Positions 51,731 to 61,656 of a stretch of 64,000 bases of DNA are shown here, piece by piece. Source of the DNA: Streptococcus moroccensis (GTDB lineage Bacteria > Bacillota > Bacilli > Lactobacillales > Streptococcaceae); NCBI RefSeq assembly GCF_030812835.1, contig NZ_JAUSTM010000003.1, positions 62,001 through 126,000 on the forward strand, written 5' to 3'. Below the pieces are notes generated by a model. That model worked only from the letters and a program-made list of their open reading frames with translations. It did not search any database and was not told the DNA's origin. A program made the position numbers and the translations under genes. Positions within the stretch are counted from its first letter, which is position 1, and the number at the start of each line of letters is the position of its first letter.

Positions 51731-53073
51731 TATTTCATCTCCTTTCCGACAGCGTGGCGTTGTGCTAAGATTTCCCTTAACTGGAGCATAGCTGTATAAG
51801 TTGCGAGAATGTAGGCATGCTCTGTTTCTTGTTGCTCGATTGCATCAAGAACAGCCTCCAATGCGTCTAACTCTTTAATTTGAGTTTCTGGATAGCCTGA
51901 GACACGTAAACGACGGGCGATTTCAGAATGGCGAATGCCTCCGGCATAGATGTGAGGGATTGGCATCTCTGTGATCTTTTCAAAGTTAGCATCCCAAATC
52001 CAACTGGTGTCAATGCCGTCAGCATAATTAGCATTTAGCAAGACAGATAAGCTGAAATCATAGGGGGCTAGGGCAATTGTTTCTAATGCTTGATTAGCAC
52101 CAACTGGGTTTTTGATCAACACCAAGGTACATGATTTATTTCCAAGAGTAAATGTTTCCTGGCGACCAAAAACAGCGCGGCTCTTTTCAAAGCCTTTCTT
52201 AATGGCAGCAGGAGCTACACCGAAATGTTTAGCGACAGAAACAGCAGCAAGGGCATTGTAGATGTTGTAAATGCCTCCTACGTTAATCTGATAGTCTTGG
52301 TGATCGATGGTGAAACGGCTACTTGTATTGGTTAACTCGGTGAGTTCATTTAAGGCATAATCCAGTTGTGGGCGTTTAAAGCCACATTCCAAACAAATAT
52401 AACTCCCTAAATTGGCATAGGTGTTCATCTTGAAGTGGATGATGTGCTGACATCGAGGACAGAGAACACCCTCTGTATTGTAGTGGGCCAGTTGAGGAGT
52501 ACCTTCTGGCGTTTCAAATCCATAATACTTAACAGGGTTGACCAATTCTTTGGAATGAAAGAGAGGGCTATCTCCATTTAGAAGGACGGTGGCTTCGGGC
52601 GCTTTAGCAGCACCATCTATGATCATTTGGTAGGTTGAGTAGATTTCCCCATATCGGTCCATTTGATCACGGAAGATATTGGTAAACACAAAGAGACTCG
52701 GTTTGAGAAATTCAGTCACCTTTGGCAAACTAGCCTCATCGATCTCCAAAACAGCAATTTTACGGTTGTTTTTGGTTTTTGGAGCATTTAAAAAAGCGGC
52801 AACAATACCAGTAATCATGTTAGCGCCGGACGTATTGGTCAAAACCGCACCAAAAGCTTCTTCTAAGATTCCAACGGTTAGTGCTGTTGTGAGGGTTTTA
52901 CCATTGGTACCAGTCACGACAACAACCTCATAATCTTTAGCCAGCGTTTCTAAAACCTGAGCATCTATAGCAAGCGCTATTTTTCCAGGGAGAGTTGAGC
53001 CTCGCCCCATTTTTTGAAGCACCCATTGGCTGGCTTTACCAGCTAGGATGCTAATTGCAGTATTTAATTTCAT
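51730..53073 (-). CDS. murT: Lipid II isoglutaminyl synthase, Mur ligase-like subunit
   Basis: A 447-residue Mur ligase-type ATPase with P-loop [15 protein letters not shown], an inserted four-cysteine zinc ribbon (CPRCQHI and CLECGF), and the C-terminal MurT domain ([11 protein letters not shown]) that binds GatD. It activates the glutamate of lipid II with ATP; GatD supplies ammonia. The -10 box lies six bases before ATG, so the mRNA should be leaderless. It is divergent from cdaA. Confidence 0.96.
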   Translation of the reverse strand: MKLNTAISILAGKASQWVLQKMGRGSTLPGKIALAIDAQVLETLAKDYEVVVVTGTNGKTLTTALTVGILEEAFGAVLTNTSGANMITGIVAAFLNAPKTKNNRKIAVLEIDEASLPKVTEFLKPSLFVFTNIFRDQMDRYGEIYSTYQMIIDGAAKAPEATVLLNGDSPLFHSKELVNPVKYYGFETPEGTPQLAHYNTEGVLCPRCQHIIHFKMNTYANLGSYICLECGFKRPQLDYALNELTELTNTSSRFTIDHQDYQINVGGIYNIYNALAAVSVAKHFGVAPAAIKKGFEKSRAVFGRQETFTLGNKSCTLVLIKNPVGANQALETIALAPYDFSLSVLLNANYADGIDTSWIWDANFEKITEMPIPHIYAGGIRHSEIARRLRVSGYPETQIKELDALEAVLDAIEQQETEHAYILATYTAMLQLREILAQRHAVGKEMK

Positions 53074-53079
53074 AAAGAC

Positions 53080-53088
53080 ATTTTACCA
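53080..53088 (-). promoter_or_regulatory. Extended -10 promoter of murT (leaderless)
   Basis: On the minus strand, TGGTAAAAT (53088 to 53080), then six bases (GTCTTT), then the murT ATG. No Shine-Dalgarno is present. Confidence 0.7.
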
Positions 53089-53118
53089 TATTTTCTCGTA
53101 TCATTCATCTGGAAAAAA

Positions 53119-53127
53119 TGATATAAT
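53119..53127 (+). promoter_or_regulatory. Extended -10 promoter of cdaA
   Basis: TGATATAAT at 53119-53127, giving a leader of about 48 bases. Confidence 0.7.
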
Positions 53128-53181
53128 GGAGAAGAGTCATTTTTTGACAGGGTAGTCTTGAAAGCGTAAAAGGGAGTAGGC

Positions 53182-54039
53182 ATGAGTTTCACACAGTTGT
53201 TGCAATTTAGTAATCAGTTTTGGCAAAGTTTGGTCGCAGATCCGTGGCGAATCGTTATCAATAGTCTCGATATTTTCTTGGTAACGGCTTTGATGTATAT
53301 GTGTATCAAGGCCTTGTCAGGAACGCGCGTCATGACCTTGCTTCGAGGCGTAGCGTTGTTTGTTATGGCTCAATTAGCAGCAACTTTTTTAGGCTTTCAG
53401 ACCATTTCCTTTATTTTAAATCAAATCTTCACTTATGGGGTTATCGCAGCAGTTGTCATCTTCGCCCCTGAAATCCGTTCTGCTCTGGAAAAACTTGGTC
53501 GCTCTGCAACGTTATTTGCTTCGACCAACACGTTAAGTGATGAAGAACGTCTCATCTCGTCTTTCTTGAAAGCTACGGATTACATGTGCCCTCGTAAGAT
53601 TGGCGCCTTGGTGAGTGTTGAAGGGACGCAGAGTTTAAAAGAATTTATCAGTACTGGAATTCCACTGGATGCAGATATTTCTAGTGAATTACTGATTAAC
53701 ATCTTTATTCCCAATACACCTTTGCATGATGGAGCAGTCATCGTTCGTGATAATAAAATCGCCGTTTCATGTGCCTATCTCCCCTTAACAGAATCAACAT
53801 CTATCTCAAAAGAATTCGGCACACGCCACAGAGCTGCAATCGGTCTTTCAGAACAAACAGATGCTTTTACTTTTATTGTTTCTGAAGAAACGGGTAGCAT
53901 CTCAGTCACACATAACGGAGTATTTAAGCATGATTTAACACGAGAAGAATTTAAAGCTGAATTGCAACGTGTTTTTATTTCAGAAGAAGCAACCAAGGCT
54001 AAATCAAAGAAATGGTTTGCATTTTGGGAAGGAAAGTAG
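53182..54039 (+). CDS. cdaA: Diadenylate cyclase
   Basis: A 285-residue membrane enzyme that makes cyclic di-AMP from ATP. Three N-terminal membrane helices (within about residues 20-85) precede the DAC domain with its DGA (LHDGAVIVRD) and RHR (GTRHRAAIGLSE) motifs. It leads the conserved cdaA-cdaR-glmM operon, which links c-di-AMP to cell-wall precursor supply. Confidence 0.96.
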   Translation: MSFTQLLQFSNQFWQSLVADPWRIVINSLDIFLVTALMYMCIKALSGTRVMTLLRGVALFVMAQLAATFLGFQTISFILNQIFTYGVIAAVVIFAPEIRSALEKLGRSATLFASTNTLSDEERLISSFLKATDYMCPRKIGALVSVEGTQSLKEFISTGIPLDADISSELLINIFIPNTPLHDGAVIVRDNKIAVSCAYLPLTESTSISKEFGTRHRAAIGLSEQTDAFTFIVSEETGSISVTHNGVFKHDLTREEFKAELQRVFISEEATKAKSKKWFAFWEGK

Positions 54040-54048
54040 GGATTGACA

Positions 54049-54744
54049 ATGAACGATAAAAAACAGAATATTTTCTTTTTGCTTGTGTCTTTCATTATTG
54101 CGATGTTTCTCTTTTTGTACGCTTCAGCCAGTAGTTTTCAAACTTCTACAGCGGCTAAGGTCGTGAATTCGGAAACATTTACCAACACTATCTATAATGT
54201 CCCGATTAATCTCAATTATGATAATTCCGAGTATTTTGTTTCAGGGTTTACCTCTGATGTGACGGTTCAAATAACCTCTTCTAACCGTGTAACGCTTCAA
54301 AAAGAGAGTCAAGAAGCAACCCGCTCTTTTGTGGTGACAGCAGATTTTACAGACTTGGAGTCTGGGACTCATGATATTCCCTTAAAATTAGAAAACTTAC
54401 CTTCAGGGATCAATGCCTCTGTCACGCCATCTACCATTACCGCCAAAATCGGTAAAAGGGTTAGTAAGGTCGTGAAGGTTGAAGCGGAAATTAATGAAGA
54501 ACAGATAGGTGAAGGTGTTGAGATTGATACCGCAACTGTAAAAGACACTAAGGTAACGGTTGTGACGGACGAGGATACGATGTCTAAAATTGACCATGTC
54601 GCTGCTATTTTACCAGATGGAACAACCATTACAGATAACTATACTGGAACCATTACCTTGCAGGCAGTCGATGAAAGTGGTAACTACCTCCCAGCGGTTA
54701 TTGACCCTGAAGAAACAACGTTAACAATAAAAGTTAAGAGTTAA
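54049..54744 (+). CDS. cdaR: CdaR, YbbR-domain regulator of diadenylate cyclase
   Basis: A 231-residue protein with an N-terminal membrane helix (about 9-27) and extracellular YbbR repeats (two, about 45-125 and 130-230). It regulates CdaA at the membrane. I chose ATG 54049, seven bases after AGGG; a TTG at 54043 is less likely. Confidence 0.92.
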   Translation: MNDKKQNIFFLLVSFIIAMFLFLYASASSFQTSTAAKVVNSETFTNTIYNVPINLNYDNSEYFVSGFTSDVTVQITSSNRVTLQKESQEATRSFVVTADFTDLESGTHDIPLKLENLPSGINASVTPSTITAKIGKRVSKVVKVEAEINEEQIGEGVEIDTATVKDTKVTVVTDEDTMSKIDHVAAILPDGTTITDNYTGTITLQAVDESGNYLPAVIDPEETTLTIKVKS

Positions 54745-54857
54745 GTTAAAGAATTGTTATGATATTGTTAGACTGTATCTGTTTTGTCTCTTTTACAGTC
54801 ACAATAGTGTGATATAATCAAAAAACAAACCATATTTAGAAGGAAATAAAAAATAAA

Positions 54858-56210
54858 ATGGGTAAATACTTTGGAACAGATGGTGTTCGTGGAGAAGCAA
54901 ATGTTGAATTAACTCCTGAATTGACCTTTAAATTAGGCCGTTTTGGTGGCTATGTTCTAAGTCAACATGAAGAAGGACAACCACGCGTATTTGTAGCGCG
55001 TGATACCCGTATCTCGGGTGAAATGCTTGAATCTGCCCTAATTGCAGGGCTCTTATCAGCAGGGATTCAGGTATATACCTTAGGCGTTATTGCAACTCCA
55101 GGCGTGGCCCATCTGGTTCGCACGGAGAAAGCGAGTGCTGGGGTTATGATCTCAGCCAGTCATAATCCTGCACAGGATAACGGCATTAAATTTTTCGGTG
55201 CAGATGGTTTTAAATTGGATGATGACCGTGAAGCTGAGATTGAGGCTTTGTTGGATGCGACAGAGGACACTTTGCCACGTCCAAGTGCTCAAGGTTTAGG
55301 TACCTTAGTGGATTACCCAGAGGGGCTTCGGAAATACCAAGAGTATCTCAAATCAATTGGTAGTGACCTAGAAGGGATGACAGTTGCTCTTGATACAGCA
55401 AATGGAGCTGCCTATAAGAGTGCTCGTCATGTCTTTGCCGACCTCAATGCTGGTATTGCTGTCATTGGAGATAAACCCGATGGCCTTAACATCAATGATG
55501 GTATCGGCTCAACCCATCCAGAAGCATTGCAAGCTTTAGTAAAAGAGAAGAATGCAGACCTTGGACTAGCTTTTGATGGCGATGCAGACCGACTGATTGC
55601 GGTTGATGAAAATGGGGACCTAGTTGATGGTGATCGCATCATGTTCATCATTGGTAAGTATCTGTCTGAGCAAGGTCAATTGGCAAAAAATACCATTGTA
55701 ACGACTGTTATGTCTAACCTCGGGTTCCACAAAGCTTTGGATGAGCAAGGCATTTCTAAAGCGGTAACTGCTGTTGGTGACCGTTATGTCGTCGAAGAAA
55801 TGCGCAAAAATGGTTATAGTTTAGGTGGCGAGCAGTCTGGTCATGTCATTTTGATGGATTACAACACCACGGGTGATGGGCAATTGACAGCGGTCCAATT
55901 GACTAAGGTGATGAAAGAAACGGGTCTTAAGTTATCAGAATTGGCAGCACAGGTTACCATTTACCCTCAAAAATTAGTTAATATTCGCGTGGAAAATAGC
56001 ATGAAAGATAAGGCTATGTCAGTTCCAGCAATTGCAGCTATCATTGACAAAATGGAAGCTGAAATGAACGGTAATGGTCGCATCCTTGTGCGGCCTAGCG
56101 GAACAGAACCTCTCTTACGTGTCATGGCAGAAGCACCTACAGACGAAGAAGTGAATTACTACGTTGATTCGATAGCTGAAGTTGTAAGAGCAGAGATCGG
56201 CTTGGATTAA
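54858..56210 (+). CDS. glmM: Phosphoglucosamine mutase
   Basis: A 450-residue enzyme converting glucosamine 6-phosphate to glucosamine 1-phosphate for UDP-GlcNAc synthesis. The phosphoserine is in [17 protein letters not shown], the metal loop in DGDADR, the sugar loop in GGEQSGH, and the phosphate loop in RPSGTEP. In other Firmicutes GlmM also inhibits CdaA. A TATAAT near 54814 suggests an extra promoter in the 110-base gap. Confidence 0.96.
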   Translation: MGKYFGTDGVRGEANVELTPELTFKLGRFGGYVLSQHEEGQPRVFVARDTRISGEMLESALIAGLLSAGIQVYTLGVIATPGVAHLVRTEKASAGVMISASHNPAQDNGIKFFGADGFKLDDDREAEIEALLDATEDTLPRPSAQGLGTLVDYPEGLRKYQEYLKSIGSDLEGMTVALDTANGAAYKSARHVFADLNAGIAVIGDKPDGLNINDGIGSTHPEALQALVKEKNADLGLAFDGDADRLIAVDENGDLVDGDRIMFIIGKYLSEQGQLAKNTIVTTVMSNLGFHKALDEQGISKAVTAVGDRYVVEEMRKNGYSLGGEQSGHVILMDYNTTGDGQLTAVQLTKVMKETGLKLSELAAQVTIYPQKLVNIRVENSMKDKAMSVPAIAAIIDKMEAEMNGNGRILVRPSGTEPLLRVMAEAPTDEEVNYYVDSIAEVVRAEIGLD

Positions 56211-56222
56211 AAGACAAATACT

Positions 56223-56255
56223 AAAGGCTGATGCAAGTGTCTCAGCTTTTATTTT
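56223..56255 (+). terminator. glmM terminator
   Basis: An AAAGGCTGA/TCAGCTTTT stem (one G-T pair) followed by ATTTTAT. Confidence 0.7.
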
Positions 56256-56434
56256 ATACTCAATTCGTTTTGAACGAAAAGTTTTTTATTTTCAAAGTCG
56301 TTTTATTCAGCTAGATAACTATCTTGTGGATTCTAGGGATAATGATTGAATAATCCCTAAAAACATGTTAGAATAAGGCTATTGTTAATTACCTGTCTTT
56401 ATAACTGAGACAGTCCAGAATCAGGAGAAATATT

Positions 56435-56563
56435 ATGGCTTTTGGAGAACAAAAGAAAAAGAAAACCCCATTTGAAATTTTAACCCTACTAGTTGTATTA
56501 GTAATGCTTGTCGCAATGGTATTTGGTGTCATTGTATCAGCTATTAGTGTCCTAACGCGTTAA
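56435..56563 (+). CDS. DUF4044-type 42-residue membrane peptide
   Basis: A short gene from ATG 56435 to TAA 56561-56563 encodes 42 residues: a basic start (MAFGEQKKKKTPFEIL) and one membrane helix (about 17-40). This matches the small DUF4044 family common in streptococci; its role is unknown. CAGGAGAAA precedes the ATG, and a TGTTAGAAT extended -10 lies near 56370. It has its own terminator-like hairpin before obg. Confidence 0.85.
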   Translation: MAFGEQKKKKTPFEILTLLVVLVMLVAMVFGVIVSAISVLTR

Positions 56564-56579
56564 TTGAGAGAGTAACAGA

Positions 56580-56634
56580 CTAAGAGGAGTGGGAAGAGTC
56601 GAGGTAAAACCTTCGTTTCGTCCTGCTCTCTTTT
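56580..56634 (+). terminator. Terminator between the DUF4044 gene and obg
   Basis: A long imperfect hairpin (AAGAGGAG... pairing with ...CTGCTCTC, inner GAGGT/ACCTTC) ending in TTTTC. Confidence 0.55.
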
Positions 56635-56658
56635 CAAATCAATAAAAAGGAAAAAAAG

Positions 56659-57972
56659 ATGAGTATGTTTTTAGATACTGCCAAGATTTCAGTCAAGGCA
56701 GGTAAGGGTGGCGATGGCATGGTAGCTTTTCGTCGCGAAAAATATGTCCCAGACGGTGGTCCATGGGGCGGTGATGGCGGTAAAGGTGGATCGGTAATCT
56801 TTCAAGTTGACGAAGGACTCCGCACCTTGATGGATTTCCGTTACAATCGGAAATTCAAGGCCCAAGCCGGCGAAAAAGGGATGACCAAGGGAATGCACGG
56901 TCGTGGCGCCCAAGATTTAGTGATTCGAGTGCCTCAAGGAACGACCGTTCGAGATGCCGAGACAGGAAAGGTCTTGACCGACCTGGTTGAGAATGGTCAG
57001 GAATTTGTAGTGGCTAAAGGTGGCCGTGGTGGTCGAGGGAATATCCGCTTTGCGACGCCAAAGAATCCAGCACCAGAAATCGCAGAAAATGGAGAACCTG
57101 GTGAAGAACGGGAACTTCAGTTAGAATTGAAAATCTTGGCGGATGTGGGTCTCGTAGGGTTTCCATCTGTCGGGAAATCAACCTTGCTGAGTGTAGTGAC
57201 AGCTGCCAAGCCTAAAATTGGTGCTTATCATTTTACGACCATCGTTCCAAACCTTGGGATGGTTCGGACCAAATCAGGGGATAGCTTTGCGATGGCTGAC
57301 CTTCCAGGGTTGATTGAAGGAGCTTCACAAGGTGTCGGTCTTGGAACCCAGTTCCTTCGCCATATAGAGCGGACCCGGGTTATCCTCCACGTGATTGATA
57401 TGTCAGGCAGTGAGGGACGTGATCCTTATGAGGATTACTTGGCCATCAATAATGAGTTGGAGACCTATAATCTCCGTCTCATGGAACGTCCGCAACTGAT
57501 TGTCGCTAACAAGATGGATATGCCTGAAGCTGAGGAAAACCTTAAAGCCTTCAGGGAAAAACTAGCCGCCAACTATGATGAGTTTGACGAAGTCCCTCAA
57601 GTCTTTCCGATTTCAGGAATTGCTCACCAAGGCCTTGATGCGCTTCTAGAAGCGACAGCAGAGCTCCTGGCGGTGACCGATGAGTTCCTCCTTTATGATG
57701 AGTCTGACTTCCAGGAAGATGAAGTCTACTATGGCTTCCAAGACGATGAGCGTCCCTTTGACATTAGTCGTGATGATGATGCCGCTTGGGTGCTTTCAGG
57801 TGAGAAGATTGAAAAACTCTTTGTCATGACCAACATGGAGCGTGACGAGTCCATCATGAAGTTTGCCCGTCAACTGCGTGGTATGGGTGTCGATGAAGCC
57901 CTCCGCGAACGAGGCGCTAAAGATGGCGATATCGTCCGTTTGGGTACCTTTGAATTTGAGTTTGTGGATTAA
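56659..57972 (+). CDS. obg: GTPase Obg
   Basis: A 437-residue GTPase linked to 50S ribosome assembly and stress response. The N-terminal glycine-rich Obg domain ([13 protein letters not shown], residues 1-157) is followed by a G domain with [20 protein letters not shown] and NKMD motifs, then an OCT domain at the C-terminus. AAAAAGGAA precedes ATG. Confidence 0.97.
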   Translation: MSMFLDTAKISVKAGKGGDGMVAFRREKYVPDGGPWGGDGGKGGSVIFQVDEGLRTLMDFRYNRKFKAQAGEKGMTKGMHGRGAQDLVIRVPQGTTVRDAETGKVLTDLVENGQEFVVAKGGRGGRGNIRFATPKNPAPEIAENGEPGEERELQLELKILADVGLVGFPSVGKSTLLSVVTAAKPKIGAYHFTTIVPNLGMVRTKSGDSFAMADLPGLIEGASQGVGLGTQFLRHIERTRVILHVIDMSGSEGRDPYEDYLAINNELETYNLRLMERPQLIVANKMDMPEAEENLKAFREKLAANYDEFDEVPQVFPISGIAHQGLDALLEATAELLAVTDEFLLYDESDFQEDEVYYGFQDDERPFDISRDDDAAWVLSGEKIEKLFVMTNMERDESIMKFARQLRGMGVDEALRERGAKDGDIVRLGTFEFEFVD

Positions 57973-58067
57973 GCTAGAGGTGCTTCTCGTTAAAAATGTG
58001 TCTGAAGAATTCTAGTAGCTGATAGTCAGTTGCCCTACCGTTATTGCTAGAACAAAGGAGATATGTC

Positions 58068-58673
58068 ATGATAGAAGATATCTATTTAGCTTTTGATTTG
58101 ATGGAAAAAGGACAGTTGCAGGAAGCGATCCATTGGTTAGACAACCTATCTGTTTCGGAAAATAGCTCAGAATATTATGATTATCTCTCTGCGTATGGCT
58201 ATGTCTATACAGAGGTGAAGGAATTTTCCGAGGCCTACAGATCTTATGAGGCCTACTTAACAAAAGCTATTTCCGAAGGAAGTTTTCGACACCAACACAT
58301 GGCCTATCATCAGCTGTGCATGGTTGCTCGTTTACAGAGAGATTACTCAAAGGCAAGAGCTTATTTGGCTCAAGAGGCTGAGATTATTCAAGACCATTTT
58401 GCAGAAGATGCTCAGGTTTGGGCGATTCATCTCTACGAAGTGGGCTATATTTCGTTTTTAATGGGTGAAACATCTGATGCAGAAAAGCAGATGTCAACTA
58501 GTTTAGACTTTGCCTTGCAGACTGATGACCTTATTGCCCAAGCTTGTGCTTACCGTGGTTTGGGAGAAATCCTGTCCAGTCGTTTTCATTTTGAAAAAGC
58601 AAAAGCCTTATTTCAACAAGCAGGTGACAGTATCGGTTGTCAGGAAATAGATGACTTGATGGCTAACTTATAG
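58068..58673 (+). CDS. TPR-like protein of unknown function
   Basis: A 201-residue all-helical cytoplasmic protein with tetratricopeptide-like repeats: pairs such as GYVYTEVKEFSEAYRSYEAYL, ARLQRDYSKARAYL, GYISFLMGETSDAEKQM and GEILSSRFHFEKAKALF recur about every 40 residues. It should bind another protein. ATG 58068 follows AAAGGAG. It lies between obg and a DUF1349 gene. Confidence 0.8.
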   Translation: MIEDIYLAFDLMEKGQLQEAIHWLDNLSVSENSSEYYDYLSAYGYVYTEVKEFSEAYRSYEAYLTKAISEGSFRHQHMAYHQLCMVARLQRDYSKARAYLAQEAEIIQDHFAEDAQVWAIHLYEVGYISFLMGETSDAEKQMSTSLDFALQTDDLIAQACAYRGLGEILSSRFHFEKAKALFQQAGDSIGCQEIDDLMANL

Positions 58674-58700
58674 ATAAGTAAGGAGAGGACACTAAATAAA

Positions 58701-59312
58701 ATGTCATTTGATACGACTCGTTTAGCATGGATTCGTGAACCAAAAAATTACAGCGTTAAGGAAGATCGAATCGCTATTAGGACAGAACCCCATACAGATT
58801 TGTGGCAAAAGACTTATTATCGGTTTATCAATGATAATGCGCCGGTTCTTCAGATGACAACTAGTGAGCCTTATTTTAGTTTTGTTGTGAAAACATGTTT
58901 TGAAGATGCCCATACACGTTTTGACCAGTGTGGGATTGTCCTCTATTTGGATTCGGAAAATTGGTTAAAGGCTTCTGTTGAGTATGAAAACGACTCTTTT
59001 CAACACCTAGGAAGTGTCGTAACCAATCAAGGATTTTCGGACTGGGCTACTACACAAATCGATGCGCATGTCAAAGAAGTTTGGTATCGTCTCAGTAGAC
59101 GAGAAGATGACTATCGGATTGAGTATTCTTTTGATGGCGAAGTGTTTCACCAAATGCGGATTTGTCATTTGGTGAAAGGAGACCAAGAGATTCAATTTGG
59201 TATCTATGCCTGTTCGCCAGAAGAATCTTCATTTACAGCAATTTTCTCAGAAATGGAAGTCATGGATTGCCAATGGCCAGCACACGATGGCCAAGCACCA
59301 AATATGGATTGA
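58701..59312 (+). CDS. DUF1349 (concanavalin-like fold) protein
   Basis: A 203-residue cytoplasmic protein of the DUF1349 type: PYFSFVVKTCFEDAHTRFDQ, GIVLYLDSENWLKASVEYE and IQFGIYACSP are typical. Relatives have a lectin-like beta sandwich; function unknown. It follows the TPR gene by 27 bases and precedes a 53-residue gene, probably as one operon. Confidence 0.82.
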   Translation: MSFDTTRLAWIREPKNYSVKEDRIAIRTEPHTDLWQKTYYRFINDNAPVLQMTTSEPYFSFVVKTCFEDAHTRFDQCGIVLYLDSENWLKASVEYENDSFQHLGSVVTNQGFSDWATTQIDAHVKEVWYRLSRREDDYRIEYSFDGEVFHQMRICHLVKGDQEIQFGIYACSPEESSFTAIFSEMEVMDCQWPAHDGQAPNMD

Positions 59313-59338
59313 TATCCAAATAGAAGAGAGGTATAACT

Positions 59339-59500
59339 ATGGGAGATAAACCGATATCGTTTAAGGATAAAAATGGCAATTTTGTTTCAGCGGCCGATGT
59401 TTGGAATGCTGAAAAACTAGAAGAGCTCTTTAACCGTCTCAATCCCAACCGAAAATTTCGTTTGGAGAGAGAGAAAGCCTTAAAAGCTCAAGAAGACTAA
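59339..59500 (+). CDS. 53-residue conserved-type small protein
   Basis: A frame from ATG 59339 to TAA 59498-59500 with AGAGAGG upstream encodes 53 residues: MGDKPISFKDKNGNFV, then AADVWNAEKLEELF and a basic helix (NRKFRLEREKALKAQED). Soluble and charged. A strong terminator follows directly, which supports it as the last gene of the TPR-DUF1349 unit. I do not recognise the family. Confidence 0.78.
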   Translation: MGDKPISFKDKNGNFVSAADVWNAEKLEELFNRLNPNRKFRLEREKALKAQED

Positions 59501-59514
59501 TCTTTTGTAAATTG

Positions 59515-59546
59515 ACCCTAGGATTCGGTTGGATCCTAGGGTTTTT
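59515..59546 (+). terminator. Terminator after the 53-residue gene
   Basis: A perfect ACCCTAGGAT/ATCCTAGGGT stem followed by five Ts. Confidence 0.92.
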
Positions 59547-59579
59547 CTGTGATTTTCAAGCTAATTCTCATCGAAATTC

Positions 59580-59588
59580 TGGTATAAT
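59580..59588 (+). promoter_or_regulatory. Extended -10 promoter of the GDPD gene
   Basis: TGGTATAAT at 59580-59588, about 24 bases before the ATG. Confidence 0.7.
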
Positions 59589-59611
59589 AGTAAAAATAGA
59601 AAGGGAGCGTT

Positions 59612-61393
59612 ATGATTCGAGAAGTTGTTTCCCTCATTTGGGCGTCTGTTAAAAATATTTACCGCAATAAATACCGTTTTATCCTGACCAGTATCTTACT
59701 TCAGGTTTTTCTCATGACAGTTGGTCGCTACGGTCTAGCGACCCTGTTTCGTTTGGGTATCGAGTTATCGGGAGAAACGAGTCTCACTAAAGATAATTTT
59801 CTAACTATTTTGGGACAAACAGGATCTTTCCTCATTTTGGTCAGTTACATGGTTTTGCTGGCAGGCTTTATCTATCTTGAAATGATTTGCCTCGTCTACA
59901 TGGTAACGAGTTCTCATCGCCATTATGAATTTCGAGATTTTGTTCGAGCGGGTTGGCGTCAATTGCTTTGGCTGTCGGGACCTCAGCTCCTAGTTTTTCT
60001 AGTCTATGTTGTTCTCATGATTCCTATCGGCAATTTGGGTTTAAGTTCAACCTTACTAGGGAATTTACAAATTCCAAACTTTATCATCGATGAACTCTCT
60101 AAGACGGGTTGGGGAACAATTCTCTTATACGCTTTTATGGCCGTCATTCTCTATTTGAACTTACGCTATATCTATTTTTTACCGTTAGCAGTTGTCAATA
60201 ACGATACGCCTTTACATAATATGCGTCAAAGTTGGCAATTAACCAAACACCATCTGATGAAATTACTCTTGTCGGTAGGATTACTAACACTTGTCTTGAC
60301 AGGACTTGGAGTTTTCATTGCTTTTCTCCTATCCCTCTTATTTGGCTTTATCGATGATTTTTGGGATAATTTAGCGTTGCAAACCTTATTTTATAGTTTG
60401 GTCAGGGGCCTGCTTTACCTAATAACTTTTTTAAATAAATTAGTTTTAATAGAGGTTTTGGTCAATCATTTGTTGAAATACGATGAAGAGCACCCAGATG
60501 TTCAATACGTCACTCTGGGTGAGAGTGATGCGAAGCCGTTTCGCTATCCTAAATGGAGCAAGGGTATTTTGTGGGTGACAGTGATTGTGGGGGTTATATT
60601 TAATGGTTCCCGACTTTACCTTATTGCTGCTAATCCTAATGTGCTCATGATTGCCCATAGAGGAGATGTGGCTAGAGGTGTTGAAAATTCTATCGAAGCG
60701 CTTGAAGGTGCAGCTGAGTCAGGGGCTGACTTGGTAGAGATGGATGTTGTTATGACTGCGGATAATGAGTTAGTGGTTATTCATGACGATGACCTTGGTC
60801 GACTGGCAGGTGTCGATTGGCAAGTCACAGAAAAAACCTTGGAAGAGCTGGAAGATTTAGAAATCAGTCAAGATCGTTTCACCAGTAAAATTGTCAGTTT
60901 TGAAACGTATTATAAAAAAGCAAAAGAGCTAAACCAGCCTTTGCTGATCGAACTAAAACTCTATGGAACAGAGCCAGATAATTATGTTGACATAATCCTT
61001 GAAAAATTACAGTCAGTTGGTCTGCGTGAAACAGATAAAGTTATGTCTCTTGATTTAGACATTATGGAAAAAATCGAACAAAAAGCCCCCGAAATTGTGA
61101 CAGGGTATGTCATTCCCTTACAATTTGGGGATTTATCAGGATTTAATACAGATTTCTATGTATTAGAAGACACCTCTTACTCTGACTTTACCATGTGGGA
61201 TGCCGAGCGACGTGGAAAGGATATCTATGTTTGGACTGTTAATGATGAAGAAATTATGGCTAACTACCTCCAAAGTCCAGTTAATGGGATTATAACTGAT
61301 GAATTAGCTCTCTTCAAAACTGAACAAGCCAATCTAAAATCGGATGATGGGTATTTCGCCAGAGCTCTCAGATTATTAGCTTTACAAAAATAA
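59612..61393 (+). CDS. Membrane-bound glycerophosphodiester phosphodiesterase
   Basis: A 593-residue protein. The first about 340 residues form a membrane domain (GPDPase_memb type, about eight helices); the rest is a GDPD domain with catalytic HR (LMIAHRGD), ENS, EMDV and VIHDDDLGRL motifs, then LLIELKL. It should cleave glycerophosphodiesters outside the membrane, releasing glycerol 3-phosphate, perhaps from lipids or teichoic-acid breakdown. The start has GGGAGCG upstream. Confidence 0.92.
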   Translation: MIREVVSLIWASVKNIYRNKYRFILTSILLQVFLMTVGRYGLATLFRLGIELSGETSLTKDNFLTILGQTGSFLILVSYMVLLAGFIYLEMICLVYMVTSSHRHYEFRDFVRAGWRQLLWLSGPQLLVFLVYVVLMIPIGNLGLSSTLLGNLQIPNFIIDELSKTGWGTILLYAFMAVILYLNLRYIYFLPLAVVNNDTPLHNMRQSWQLTKHHLMKLLLSVGLLTLVLTGLGVFIAFLLSLLFGFIDDFWDNLALQTLFYSLVRGLLYLITFLNKLVLIEVLVNHLLKYDEEHPDVQYVTLGESDAKPFRYPKWSKGILWVTVIVGVIFNGSRLYLIAANPNVLMIAHRGDVARGVENSIEALEGAAESGADLVEMDVVMTADNELVVIHDDDLGRLAGVDWQVTEKTLEELEDLEISQDRFTSKIVSFETYYKKAKELNQPLLIELKLYGTEPDNYVDIILEKLQSVGLRETDKVMSLDLDIMEKIEQKAPEIVTGYVIPLQFGDLSGFNTDFYVLEDTSYSDFTMWDAERRGKDIYVWTVNDEEIMANYLQSPVNGIITDELALFKTEQANLKSDDGYFARALRLLALQK

Positions 61394-61656
61394 TTGATTT
61401 ATGCATGAATGCATGTCAAGATCTGAAACAATCTTAGCTATTTCAATAGGGGAAGTCTCTCCTATTGAAAGTTTACTGCCCCAAAGTTGTCTGATTACGA
61501 AATCATTTATAGTAAAAATGGTTGATTCTAAAGAGTTCTATTCAAAAAGTTTGATTAATCAAACTTTGGAATTAAATGGAATTAATGTCCAGACAAATCG
61601 AAAACTACAAATAAGTCCCATTTCCATTCGGAAGTGGGGCTTTCTGAACGATTAAG
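61394..61656. repeat. Palindrome-rich non-coding spacer between convergent genes
   Basis: Two perfect palindromes stand out: TTTCAATAGG-N10-CCTATTGAAA (61441-61470) and the gapless 22-bp AAAGTTTGATTAATCAAACTTT (61546-61567). A terminator (61614-61645) follows. An 84-codon frame crosses the region but has no ribosome site or protein-like composition. Confidence 0.6.
61614..61645. terminator. Bidirectional terminator between GDPD gene and glnQ
   Basis: AGTCCCATTTCC pairs with GGAAGTGGGGCT over 12 bp (two G-T pairs, loop ATTC), with Ts following; the minus strand lies 12 bases past the glnQ stop. Confidence 0.8.

Noticed and set aside
61401..61655. Plus-strand frame of 84 codons
   Set aside because: No ribosome site, and it crosses two palindromes and a terminator. 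It is better read as non-coding.
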